From Rutidosis leptorrhynchoides (Eukaryota > Streptophyta > Magnoliopsida > Asterales > Asteraceae), in the NCBI RefSeq assembly GCF_046630445.1, contig NC_092341.1, forward strand, positions 1,185,501 through 1,249,500: a stretch of DNA of 64,000 nucleotides. The letters are read 5' to 3'. Positions 1 to 12,123 of this stretch are shown here, one piece after another. Both the position numbers and the translations under genes were made by a program. Within the stretch, counting starts at the first letter, position 1, and the number at the start of each line of letters is the position of its first letter. The notes under the pieces were generated by a model. The model searched no databases. It saw only the letters and a program-made list of their open reading frames with translations, and was not told the origin of the DNA.

Positions 1-212
1 TAGTTGTAGGGATTTAGAGTTCATTGGTGTCAACCTCGAGTCATAGGGTACATTGGTGAGTCTAGACTACAACCGGCATATAGACTTGAAGTAGGAATTA
101 CTTGACTACTTGTGCATTTATACTTGAACGCTTCTACTCATATCTACTCTTAGTTCATCTTAATCTCACGTTGTTTAATTTGATTGACACGCCACCTTGA
201 CTATATGAAATG

Positions 213-290
213 ATGTCGAATGCACATATGAATCAGGGTAATATAATTTCCGGGATTATATTACGGTGACTCATATGAACGTTCCGACAT
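213..290 (+). other. Long imperfect hairpin in the T1 leader
   Basis: Three nested paired arms are visible: ATGTCG 213-218 with CGACAT 285-290, CATATGAATCA 225-235 with TGACTCATATG 267-277 (one mismatch), and GTAATATAAT 238-247 with ATTATATTAC 255-264 around a 7-nt loop. It lies 118 bases before the Gag ATG. The inner arms recur in T8 near 47305. A packaging, dimerisation or translation-control role is inference. Confidence 0.6.
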
Positions 291-407
291 TGTGGCATAA
301 AGAATTTAAGGCGAGTCAAGGAAAATTTTCTCTCTATCTTTATTCCATATCACGGTTAGTGTTATTTAGAATACTAACCAACGGTATTCTTGTGTCTTGA
401 AGGAACA

Positions 408-3400
408 ATGGCTCATCGACGCGCTCCTCCCGAAACTCCCGAACAAGCTCTACAACGAATGATAGCCACCGCCGTGGATGCGGCCATGGCCGGTCACTCT
501 TCCAACAACAATAACAATAACAACAAACACAACAACAACAACAACAATAACAACAATGGAGCCGGTAACTCAAACGAAGGGTGCTCCTACAAATCCTTCA
601 TGGGGTGCAAACCTCACACTTTTGATGGAACCGGGGGACCGGTCGTGCTCACTCGATGGTTTGAGCAAACGGAAGTCGTCTTTAGCATAAGCGGTTGTCG
701 GGACCAAGACAAGGTCAAATACTCCACTCACACCTTCGCCGGTGTCGCTCTTACATGGTGGAATACTTATGTACAATCGGTGGGTACCGATGAAGCTCAC
801 GCCCTCTCTTGGGCCGACTTGAGGGAAAAGATGATTGTCGAATATTTCCCTCGTGAAAAAACCCGAAGGCTCGAACAAGAGCTAAGAACTTTAAAGGCGA
901 TCGGAAACTATCTCAAGGCTTATAATCAACGATTTTCCGAACTAGCCTTGATGTGCCCAAATCTTGTGAACCCCGAAGCTTTAAGGGTTGAACTTTACAT
1001 GGATGGCCTTCCAAAGAGTATCAAACACGGAGTAATGTCATCCAAACCCACTAATCATCAAGAAGCTTTGAACATGGCCCGCAAATTGATAGAAACGGTT
1101 GACGAAATCGTAGTTCCGGCACCTAAGGCCGAGGATAAATCGGGCGGCAACAAAAGAAAGTGGGAACCCTCCCAATCAAGCAACAACAACTTTGCTAAGA
1201 AGCCTTACACCTCCGACGGCAAGAAGGGTTATGCCGGGAACCTACCTCTTTGCAAAAAATGCAACAAACATCACTTTGGTGAATGTGGCAAGTTAATTTG
1301 CCACCGGTGCCAAGGAGTTGGTCATAAGGCCAATGAGTGTAAAAGTGTTGCCCCCATCGCTCGAAAGGGGCCCAATGCACCAAAAACGGGCACTTGTTAT
1401 GAATGTGGCCAAACGGGCCATTATAGAAATGCATGCCCGAAAAGGAAAGATAACACCAATACGCGCGGCCGAGCTTTCAACATCAACACCGAGGAAGCCC
1501 GAGATGATAATGAATTGGTTACGGGTACGTTTCTTCTCAACAACACTTATGTTACTTGTTTATTTGATTCGGGTGCTGATAAGAGTTTTGTATCCAAGAC
1601 TTTGACTCATTCTTTTAATACTCCACCACGTCCACTAGATACCACTTATACCATTGAAGTGGCCAATGGAAAACTATTGAGTGCCGACACATATTACCGG
1701 GGGTGTACGTTAAACATTTTGGGTAATGAGTTTGAAATTGACTTGATACCCATGGAACTAGGGAGCTTCGATGTAATAATCGGTATGAATTGGCTAGCCA
1801 AAACGAAATCTCACATCCTTTGTGATCTTAACGCAATTCGAATCCCTATCGAGAATGGTGAACCTTTGATCGTCTATGGCGATAAGAGTTGCACCGGACT
1901 CAACCTCGTTTCGTGTATTAAAGTTAGAAAACTACTCCGTAAGGGTTGTTTTGCGATCCTTGCTCACGTTAAGAAAGTCGAGTCCGATGAGAAGCACATC
2001 GATGATGTGCCAATTGTTAGTGACTATTCCGATGTATTTCTCGATGAATTGCCGGGTCTTCCACCTCATCGACCGGTTGAATTCCAAATCGATCTTATTC
2101 CGGGAGCCGCACCCGTAGCACGTGCACCATATAGACTCGCTCCATCCGAAATGCAAGAATTGCAAAGTCAAATCCAAGAACTACTTGATCGTGGTTTTAT
2201 CCAACCTAGCCATTCACCTTGGGGCGCTCCAATTTTGTTTGTTAAAAATAAAGACAGATCCCTACGAATGTGCATTGACTATCGTGAACTAAACAAATTG
2301 ACGGTAAAGAACCGATATCCTCTTCCTCGCATCGATGACCTCTTTGATCAACTACAAGGGTCTTGTGTATATTCGAAAATCGATCTCCGCTCGGGTTATC
2401 ATCAATTGAGGGTTAAGGGGGAAGATGTCTCTAAAACCGCTTTCCGAACTCGTTATGGTAGTTATGAATTCCTTGTCATGCCATTTGGTCTCACTAACGC
2501 ACCGGCCGTGTTCATGGATCTTATGAACCGCGTGTGCAAACCGTATCTCGATAAATTCGTTATTGTGTTCATCGATGACATATTGATCTATTCTAAAAAT
2601 GAAGAAGAGCACGAACAACATCTCCGACTTGTGCTTGAACTCTTGAGACAAGAACGACTTTATGCCAAATTCTCCAAGTGTGAATTTTGGTTGAAGGAAG
2701 TTCAATTTCTTGGTCATGTTGTAAGTGATCAAGGTATTAAAGTCGATCCCACGAAAATCGAAGCCATTAGTAAATGGGAGACTCCTACTACTCCTACTCA
2801 CATTCGTCAATTCTTGGGTCTCGCCGGGTACTATCGTAGATTCATCGAAAACTTCTCTTTGGTTGCACGTCCTCTAACCGCATTAACTCACAAGGGAAAG
2901 AAATTCATTTGGGCGACCGAGCAAGAATCCGCGTTTCAAATCTTGAAGACAAAACTAACCACCGCTCCTATCTTGTCACTTCCCGAAGGCAATGATGATT
3001 TGGTTGTATATTGCGATGCCTCGAAACATGGTTTTGGGTGTGTATTGATGCAACGGAAGAAAGTCATTGCTTATGCCTCTCGACAACTAAAAATTCATGA
3101 ACGGAATTACACGACTCATGATCTCAAACTTGGAGCCGTTGTCTTTGCACTTAAAATGTGGAGACACTATCTTTATGGAACCAAGAGTACTATCTTCACC
3201 GATCACAAAAGCCTTTAACACATCTTCGATCAAAAGCAACTAAACATGAGACAACGATGGTGGATTGAAACTTTGAACGATTACGATTGCGAGCTTCGTT
3301 ACCATCCCGGGAAGGCAAACGTAGTAGCCGATGCCTTAAGTCGAAAAGAAAGAGCGGTGCCTCTTCGTGTCCGAGCCTTAAACATCACCATCCATACAAA

Positions 3401-4880
3401 CCTTAATAGCCAAATTCGGGTAGCCCAAGATGAGGCTCTCAAGGATGAAAACCTTTCACACGAGCTCTTGAACATTCTCGTCTCTCGATTCGAAATTAGG
3501 GAGACCGGACTCCGATATTACGTCGGAAGGATTTGGGTGCCTAGTTATGGGAACCTACGAAGCCTTATTTTAGATGAAGCCCATAAGTCACGATACTCGA
3601 TTCACCCCGGTGCCAATAAGATGTACCACGACCTTAAACAACTATATTGGTGGCCGAACATCAAAAGGGACGTAGCTACTTATGTTTCCAAGTGTTTGAC
3701 ATGTTCCAAAGTCAAAGCCGAACACCAAAGACCGTCTGGACTACTTCAACAACCCGAGATTCCGCAATGGAAGTGGGAAAGGATAACGATGGATTTTATC
3801 ACCAAGCTACCAAAAACGACGGGCGGTTATGATACCATTTGGGTTATTGTTGACCGTCTCACCAAATCCGCACACTTCCTTGCCATGAAAGAAACGGACA
3901 AAATGGGGAAACTTGCACAACTTTACATTAAGGAGATCGTAGCCCGACACGGTGTACCTTTATCGATTATCTTCGACCGAGATGGCCGTTTCGTTTCTAG
4001 ATTTTGGCGTACTTTGCAAGAAGCATTGGGAACGCGTTTAGACATGAGCACCGCATATCATCCACAAATCGACGGACAAAGCGAACGCACAATTCAAACC
4101 TTGGAATACATGCTACGAGCTTGCGTTGTCGACTTTGGAAAAGCTTGGGATAAGCACTTGCCTCTCGCCAAATTCTCCTACAACAATAGTTATCACGCGA
4201 GTATTAACGCCGCACCATTCGAAGCATTATATGGCCAAAAATGTCGTTCTCCTCTTTGTTGGGCCGAAGTAGGCGACAAACAAATCACCGGTCCCGAACT
4301 TATTCATGAAACAACCGAAAAGATCGTTCAAATCCGATATAGTCTTCGGACGAGCCGGAGTCGTCAAAAGAGTTATATCGACAAACGACGCAACGACCTT
4401 GAATTTCAAGTCGGTGACCGAGTAATGTTAAAAGTCGCGCCTTGGAAAGGTGTAATTCATTTTGGGAAACTCGGGAAGCTAAATCCGCGGTATATTGGTC
4501 CTTTCGAAATCTTGGAGCGTATTGGAACCGTTGCTTATCGTTTAGATCTTCCGCCTCAATTGAACTCCGTTCATCCTACCTTTCATGTATCTAACTTGAA
4601 AAAGTGTCTTGCCGAACCCGATATCGTCATCCCTCTCGAAGAACTTACTATTGATGACAAACTTCATTTTGTGAAGGAATCGGTTGAAATTGTGGACACC
4701 TCCGTCAAGACATTGAAACAAAGCCGAATCTTGATTGTCAAGGTTCGTTGGAATGCCAAAAGAGGACCCGAGTTTACTTGGGAAAGGCAAGATCAAATGA
4801 AAAAGAAATACCCTCACTTATTCCCGATTCCGGAAACGCAAAATTTCGAGGAAGAAACAACAACTACTACGCCTACTTAA
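408..4880 (+). pseudogene. T1 gag-pol polyprotein with one nonsense codon
   Basis: Gag-pol of a chromovirus-type Ty3/gypsy element, probably Tekay-like because it ends in YPHLF. The start is the ATG at 408; the frame is open slightly further up but has no ATG. In order: Asn-rich tract (residues 33-50), Gag capsid region, two CX2CX4HX4C knuckles (about 298 and 330), protease DSGA (about 387), reverse transcriptase FIDD (about 723), RNase H DAS (about 870), integrase HHCC finger, integrase D1129, D1190 and E1226 (35 residues between the last two), and a chromodomain-like tail. The only break is TAA at 3216-3218 (codon 937, in RNase H); T2 has CAA at the same place. The frame then continues without shift to 4880, so 1,490 codons are otherwise intact. 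The Ser before the second catalytic Asp is Phe here, an unusual change. Confidence 0.9.
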
Positions 4881-4915
4881 ATTTCGGGACGAAATTTCTT
4901 TTAAGGAGTAGGTAA
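4881..4915 (+). promoter_or_regulatory. T1 polypurine-tract region
   Basis: The interval between the pol stop and the LTR contains the palindrome-like ATTTCGGGACGAAAT, then TTTTAAGGAGTAGGTAA directly before the LTR's TG. The same arrangement precedes the T5, T2 and T8 LTRs, so this is the likely plus-strand primer region. Confidence 0.6.
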
Positions 4916-5965
4916 TGTAACATCCCGCCTTTTTCCGTTTACTTTTCCGTTTAACTATTTAAAGTCCGTTATATGATTATGACATCCCTCGTTAATACGC
5001 GTTTTAAAATATCTCGTTTAGGTAATTCACGCACCCGCAACCGAACTAGAGGGGCCATTGTTGCCAAGAGAGCAAAGAGGTGACTAGGTCAACTAGTCAA
5101 CCCTTCACTCTCATCCATTCATTAATTCTTTTTCTTTTTCCTTTTTCTCTAACACTTTCACCATATCTCTCAAACACCACTTCAAGGATTCATCATCCAA
5201 ATCAAATCGAGCAAGCATCCATCTAAACAAATTGCATATTCGGAATCCTCTCATCTTCCTCTTCGATTCCATACCGATTTCATCAAGTTTGGGTAACTTT
5301 CTAAAATCACTAGATTTTGTGTTCTTGATGTTTTTAACTTATAAAGTTGTTAATTAGTGTCTATGGCTCAAGTCTAACATGAATATATGATTTATATGTT
5401 CGATTTCGTTATTTGAAGTAACTAGTTTGAATATGAACTTTGGTGTGTTTGATTTGGTGATTTGGTTGTTTGAATGTTGTTAAAAGTGATAAATGCATGT
5501 ATTAAATGTGTTCCTAGTATCACTAGCTTCAATTTGATGTGTAGGTTGTTTTAGAAAACTTCATAAACATGATTAGTGATTTTGATGTTGTTGGTTAGGG
5601 TTTGATAGAATTTAATGTGAACATTTAATGCTTTGAATGACATGAAATGTTATTTGTAAGTGTTAGGTTGTATTGTATGCTTGATCACCTTCGAAACGGC
5701 ATATCATTCATGTAAATTGGTTGCTGAATCATCAAATTTCATTTATGAACTTGAATGCATTTAATGAGGAGCCTTGAATATGATTTTGGTTGTTGTAAAA
5801 GTAAATGTGATTGTTGAAATGTGTTTAGTTGTTTTCCTTGTCAAAATACCTTTCCGATGATATAAGATACATGTTTTGGTTGTTTGCGGGTCATAAATGG
5901 TGATTGTTTGAAGTTAGGTTCGTGCATAAAACTTAAAAACTGCCAGATTTCTCTGTACAGGTAAT

Positions 5966-6000
5966 GGCGCGGCGCGCCATATACCAGCGCGGCGCGCCAA
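5966..6000 (+). repeat. Duplicated GC-rich palindrome in LTR A
   Basis: GCGCGGCGCGCCA occurs at 5967-5979 and again at 5987-5999, each containing the palindrome GGCGCGCC, in otherwise AT-rich DNA. A TGTACAG motif lies just upstream. Similar pairs sit in LTRs of T5, T6 and T4. Confidence 0.75.
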
Positions 6001-6852
6001 AGTGGTCTGTCCAACTTTGTCAATTTTCGAATAATGTTTGCTATGCTACGCACCTCCGATTCACACGTAACTTGTTCTAACATGCTCATACATGATTAAA
6101 AACCTCAAAAAAATAGTTCGGGACCCGACCCGAACGTTTTGACTTTTTCGTTGACTTTGACCGACCAAAGTTTGACTTTTTGTCAAAGTTAACCAAATAA
6201 TTATGCAACCTTCCAAACTTGTTTATATACTTGTATCTTGCATGAAACTTGACAATTTGATTTCACATGCTACATAATCGAGTCGTAACGAGCCATAGGA
6301 CTAATTGAACATCTTTGACCAATCGTGACTATCGTTATTGATACAACCTATTTGTTTAGGTCAAGACTAGCATTGTTCTTTGCACACGTTTACTTGTTGA
6401 AGTACTTTACTACTCGTGCACTCAAGGTGAGATCATAGTCCCACTTTTACTCTTTTTGAACTTACATTTGGGATGAGAAAACATAAACATTTCTTTTACT
6501 AAGTGAACACAAGTATAGGAAAACAAACATTCTACATACGAGTTTAGAACAAAATCCTCAATTCGATTATCATTAGTTACACTTGCCGGGTGTAAGCGAG
6601 AACTTATGTTGTATGGATCCATATGGGTTTGACAAACCCTCATTCAAACGGTTCGCTACCGTTTACGAATGAAATATATTTTCGTGAAACAGTGTATGTT
6701 CTAACACTATTGTGATGGGGTTCTAAGGAAGGAAAGTTAAGCATTGATAATTGGGTGCTCGTGAAACAAACTTTTGGAATGTATTACTATTATATCAATG
6801 TTACAAATCTTGTGGTTCATTTGTACTTACTTACTTAAACCTATGATTTCAC

Positions 6853-6866
6853 CAACGTTTTCGTTG
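6853..6866 (+). other. Conserved LTR mini-hairpin CAACG-TTTT-CGTTG
   Basis: A 5-bp stem with a TTTT loop sits after TTTCAC and is followed about 20 bases later by TTCTCAGGT. The same module with a different closing pair occurs in the T2, T3, T7 and T8 LTRs, suggesting structural constraint. Confidence 0.6.
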
Positions 6867-7188
6867 ACAGATTTCTATGTTTTTCTCAGGTCCTTGAACG
6901 ATACATGATACATGCTTCCGCTCATTATTTTGATACTTGCATTGGATGTCGAGTATATATGCATACATGGAGCGTCTTTTAGCTACTTTTAAATTGTGTC
7001 GCATAAGTTTCATTTGTACTTATAACTTTGTAACGTAACTTGTGGTGGAACTATTCTTGTAAACTTTGAACAATCTTTACATTTGAAATGAATGCGACAT
7101 ATCTTTTGGTCAAACGTTGTTTTAAAGACTTATGACCACGTAACGGGACCTAAGTAGACGGCGCCGTCAATGACGATTTTGTGCTACA

Positions 7189-7515
7189 ACAACCATCTTG
7201 TATCAAATTTATTGTGTGCTATATTTCATGCTTTATGTAAAATAAGCGGTATTGTAAGTTTGTAAAATATTGTATAAAAGTTTGAACGCGAAATATTATT
7301 ATAATCGGTTTTTCATATAGAATTGTAGTAGTTGAATTGTATATTAGCTACTAAGTATGAACTTAACGGGTAGGTACTACCCGAATTTAAACTTATAAAA
7401 CGCTAATATGAAGAAAAAGCTTTTATAAATGAGTTCATATTATGCTACGAAATACTATTAACTACTCTTAATATTCTGTATGATTAACTTGTTCCATTTG
7501 ACTATTTTGAAGGAA
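7189..7515 (+). other. T2 leader remnant with hairpin
   Basis: An untranslated AT-rich stretch before Gag. CGGGTAG 7367-7373, GTA loop, CTACCCG 7377-7383 forms a perfect 7-bp hairpin. The arm AACGGGTAGGTAC repeats the sequence that abuts the 3' LTR of this element at about 12111-12123. T8 has the counterpart at 45626-45642. No gene is seen. Confidence 0.6.
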
Positions 7516-10500
7516 ATGGCACCGACTACTCGACACACCGTGAATATGAATGAAGAGGAATTCCGTACTTTTCTAGCTTCAAACATAGCCGCAGTACAGG
7601 CTGCGCTACATACCAACAATAACCTTGGATCTAGCAGTACAGGAAATCGTGTAGGATGCACCTACAAAGAATTCACTGCCTGCAAACCTTTGGAATTTGA
7701 TGGAACCGAAGGACCGATCGGATTGAAACGGTGGACCGAGAAGGTCGAATCGGTGTTTGCCATAAGTAAGTGTACTGAAGAGGACAAAGTAAAGTACGCT
7801 ACGCATATCTTCACAGGTTCTGCGTTAACATGGTGGAATACCTATCTAGAGCAAGTGGGACAAGACGATGCGTACGCACTACCGTGGTCAGCATTCAAGC
7901 ACTTGATGAACGAGAAGTACCGTCCCAGAACCGAGGTCAATAAGCTCAAGACAGAACTTAGAGGGTTACGAACCCAAGGATTTGATATTACCACGTACGA
8001 AAGACGATTCACAGAATTGTGCCTATTGTGTCCGGGAGCATTCGAAGATGAGGAAGAGAAGATCGACGCGTTTGTGAAAGGATTACCGGAAAGAATCCAA
8101 GAAGATATAAGTTCACACGAGCCCGCCTCCATACAACAGGCATGTAGAATGGCTCACAAACTAGTGAACCAGATTGAAGAAAGAATTAAAGAACAGACTG
8201 CTGAAGAGGCTAATGTGAAGCAAGTCAAAAGAAAGTGGGAGGAAAACGGTGATAAGAATCACCAATACAACAACAACAGCAATTACAACAATAATCGCAA
8301 CAATTATCCCAACAATCGCAACATCAATCGCAACTACAACAAACGGCCCAACAACAACAACAACAACAACAGCAGCAACTACAACAATCATCCCAACAAC
8401 AATAATAACCGCAACAACAACAACAATCAGAAGCAGCTATGCCAAAGGTGTGAAAAGTATCACTCGGGGTTCTGCACCAAATTTTGCAACAAGTGTAAAA
8501 GAAATGGTCATAGCGCGGTGAAGTGTGAGGTCTGCGGACCAGGGGTTAATAGAACGAAAGGAAAAAATGGTGTCGGAACGAGTAATGGCGGAGCAAGTAG
8601 TGTCGGAGCAAGTTATGCCAATGTAGTTTGTTATAAATGTGGAAAACCGGGCCACATTATTAGAAATTGCCCGAACCAGGAGAACACGAATGGACAAGGC
8701 CGCGAAAGATTTTTCAATATTAATGCGGCAGAGGCACAGGAAGACCCGGAGCTTGTTACGGGTACGTTTCTTATTGACAATAAACCTGCTTACGTTTTAT
8801 TTGATTCGGGTGCGGATAGAAGCTATATGAGTAGAGATTTTTGTGCTAAATTAAGTTGTCCATTGACGCCTTTGGATAGTAAATTTTTACTCGAATTAGC
8901 AAATGGTAAATTAATTTTAGCAGATAATATATGTCGGAATCGAGAAATTAAACTGGTTAGCGAAACATTTAAGATTGATTTGATACCAGTAGAGTTAGGG
9001 AGTTTTGATGTGATAATCGGTATGGACTGGTTAAAAAAGTGAAAGCAGAGATCGTTTGTTACAAAAATGCAATTCGCATTATACGAGAAAAAGGAAAACC
9101 CTTAATGGTGTACGGAGAAAAGGGCAACACGAAGCTACATCTTATTAGTAATTTGAAGGCACAAAAACTAATAAGAAAAGGTTGCTATGCTGTTCTAGCA
9201 CACGTCGAGAAAGTACAAACTGAAGAAAAGAGCATCAATGATGTTCCCATTGCAAAAGAATTTCCCGATGTATTTCCGAAAGAATTACCGGGATTACCCC
9301 CACATCGATCCGTTGAATTTCAAATAGATCTTGTACCAGGAGCTGCACCAATAGCTCGTGCTCCTTACAGACTCGCACCCAGCGAGATGAAAGAACTGCA
9401 AAGCCAATTACAAGAACTTTTAGAGCGTGGTTTCATTCGACCAAGCACATCACCGTGGGGAGCTCCTATTTTGTTTGTCAAGAAGAAAGATGGTACATTC
9501 AGGTTGTGTATCGACTACCGAGAGTTGAACAAACTTACCATCAAGAACCGCTACCCACTACGGAGAATCGACGACTTATTTGATCAACTACAAGGCTCGT
9601 CTGTTTATTCAAAGATTGACTTACGTTCCGGGTATCATCAAATGCGGGTGAAAGAAGATGATATTCCAAAGACTGCTTTCAGAACACGTTACGGTCATTA
9701 CGAGTTTATGGTCATGCCATTTGGTTTAACTAATGCACCAGCTGTGTTCATGGACCTTATGAACCGAGTGTGTGGACCATACCTTGACAAGTTTGTCATT
9801 GTTTTCATTGATGACATACTTATTTACTCAAAGAATAACCAAGAACACGGTGAACATTTGAGAAAGGTGTTAGAAGTATTGAGGAAGGAAGAATTGTACG
9901 CTAAGTTTTCAAAGTGTGCATTTTGGTTGGAAGAAGTTCAATTCCTCGGTCACATAGTGAACAAAGAAGGTATTAAGGTGGATCCGGCAAAGATAGAAAC
10001 TGTTGAAAAGTGGGAAACCCCGAAAACTCCAAAACACATACGCCAGTTTTTAGGACTAGCTGGTTACTACAGAAGGTTCATCCAAGACTTTTCCAGAATA
10101 GCAAAACCCTTGACTGCAATAACGCATAAAGGAAAGAAATTTGAATGGAAGGATGAACAAGAGAAAGCGTTTCAGTTATTGAAGAAAAAGCTAACTACGG
10201 CACCTATATTGTCATTGCCTGAAGGGAATGATGATTTTGTGATTTATTGTGACGCATCAAAGCAAGGTCTCGGTTGTGTATTAATGCAACGAACGAAGGT
10301 GATTGCTTATGCGTCTAGACAATTGAAGATTCACGAACAAAATTATACGACGCATGATTTGGAATTAGGCGGGTTGTTTTTGCATTAAAGACTTGGAGGC
10401 ACTACTTATATGGGGTCAAAAGTATTATATATACCGACCACAAAAGTCTTCAACACATATTTAATCAGAAACAACTGAATATGAGGCAGCGTAGGTGGAT

Positions 10501-12088
10501 TGAATTATTGAATGATTACGACTTTGAAATTCGTTACCACCCGGGGAAGGCAAATGTGGTAGCCGATGCCTTGAGCAGGAAGGACAGAGAACCCATTCGA
10601 GTAAAATCTATGAATATAATGATTCATAATAACCTTACTACTCAAATAAAGGAGGCGCAACAAGGATTTTTAAAAGAGGAAAATTTAAAGGATGAAATAC
10701 CCAAAGGATCGGAGAAGCATCTTAATATTCGGGAAGACAGAACCCGGTATAGGGCTGAAAGGATTTGGGTACCAAAATTTGGAGATATGAGAGAAATGGT
10801 ACTTAGAGAAGCTCATAAAACCAGATACTCAATACATCCTGGAACGGGGAAGATGTACAAGGATCTCAAGAAACATTTTTGGTGGCCGGGTATGAAAGCC
10901 GATGTTGCTAAATACGTAGGAGAATGTTTGACGTATTCTAAGGTCAAAGCTGAGCATCAGAAACCATCAGGTCTACTTCAACAACCCGAAATCCCAGAAT
11001 GGAAATGGGAAAACATTACCATGGATTTCATCACTAAATTGCCAAGGACTGCAAGTGGTTTTGATACTATTTGGGTAATAGTTGATCGTCTCACCAAATC
11101 AGCACACTTCCTGCCAATAAGAGAAGATGACAAGATGGAGAAGTTAGCATGACTGTATTTGAAGGAAGTCGTCTCCAGACATGGAATACCAATCTCTATT
11201 ATCTCTTATAGGGATGGCAGATTTATTTCAAGATTCTGGCAGACATTACAGCAAGCATTAGGAACTCGTCTAGACATGAGTACTGCCTATCATCCACAAA
11301 CTGATGGGCAGAGCGAAAGGACGATACAAACGCTTGAAGACATGCTACGAGCATGTGTTATTGATTTCGGAAACAGTTGGGATCGACATCTACCGTTAGC
11401 AGAATTTTCCTACAACAACAGCTACCATTCAAGCATTGAGATGGCGCCGTTTGAAGCACTTTATGGTAGAAAGTGCAGGTCTCCGATTTGTTGGAGTGAA
11501 GTGGGGGATAGACAGATTACGGGTCCGGAGATTATACAAGAAACTACCGAGAAGATCATCCAAATTCAACAACGGTTGAAAACCGCCCAAAGTCGACAAA
11601 AGAGCTACGCTGACATTAAAAGAAAAGATATAGAATTTGAAATTGGAGAGATGGTCATGCTTAAAGTTTCACCTTGGAAAGGCGTTGTTCGATTTGGTAA
11701 ACGAGGGAAATTAAATCCAAGGTATATTGGACCATTCAAGATTATTGATCGTGTCGAACCAGTAGCTTACCGACTTGAGTTACCTCAACAACTCGCGGCT
11801 GTACATAACACTTTCCACGTCTCGAATTTGAAGAAATGTTTTGCTAAAGAAGATCTCACTATTCCATTAGATGAAATCCAAATCAACGAAAAACTCCAAT
11901 TCATCGAAGAACCCGTCGAAATAATGGATCGTGAGGTTAAAAGACTTAAGCAAAACAAGATACCAATTGTTAAGATTCGATGGAATGCTCGTAGAGGACT
12001 CGAGTTCACCTGGGAGCATGAAGATCAGATGAAGAAGAAATACCCACATCTATTTCCAGAAGATTCGTCAACACCTTCAACAGCTTAA
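7516..12088 (+). pseudogene. T2 gag-pol, frameshifted and missing integrase residues
   Basis: Relative of the T1 polyprotein. The ATG at 7516 is chosen because it aligns with the T1 start context (TTGAAGGAA then ATG). Gag carries a long Asn/Arg-rich tract and three Cys knuckles, followed by protease DSGAD. Breaks: a one-base loss in an A run at 9033-9038 (pol resumes in the next frame at 9039); a second one-base loss near 10370 in RNase H; and TGA at 11150-11152, where relatives have Arg or Gln. Reverse transcriptase FIDD is intact. The integrase finger's last Cys is Tyr (10934-10936), and the second catalytic Asp is Tyr (11207-11209). It cannot encode an active integrase. The A-run shift could also be a sequencing error. 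Confidence 0.88.
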
Positions 12089-12123
12089 AATTTCGGGACG
12101 AAATTTATTTAACGGGTAGGTAC
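12089..12123 (+). promoter_or_regulatory. T2 polypurine-tract region
   Basis: It contains ATTTCGGGACGAAAT followed by TTTAACGGGTAGGTAC directly before the LTR. T8 (48255-48291) has almost the same sequence before its 3' LTR, suggesting the two use the same reverse-transcription machinery. Confidence 0.6.

Larger units (their letters stand above)
1..7188 (+). mobile_element. T1: Ty3/gypsy chromovirus-type LTR retrotransposon, 5' LTR outside window
   Basis: The window opens in the untranslated leader. Gag-pol, a polypurine tract and a complete 3' LTR follow, ending at 7188. The 5' LTR and primer site must lie left of base 1. The next five bases, acaac, are the expected target duplication. Past 7188 the sequence enters the leader of another gypsy element, so T1 most likely sits inside T2. 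Confidence 0.9.
4916..7188 (+). repeat. T1 3' LTR (family A, 2,273 bp)
   Basis: It starts TGTAACATCCCG after the purine tract and ends GCTACA. The second family A copy starts at 27460 with the same sequence and ends GCTGCA at 51605, which fixes both ends. It contains a GC-rich palindrome pair (5966-6000) and a small hairpin (6853-6866). The ORF-like stretches inside are not conserved and are taken as chance. Confidence 0.9.

Noticed and set aside
9033-9038. Programmed frameshift between Gag-protease and pol in T2
   Set aside because: The shift is in a plain A run, T1 needs none at this place, and T2 has other lesions; a mutation or read error is more likely.
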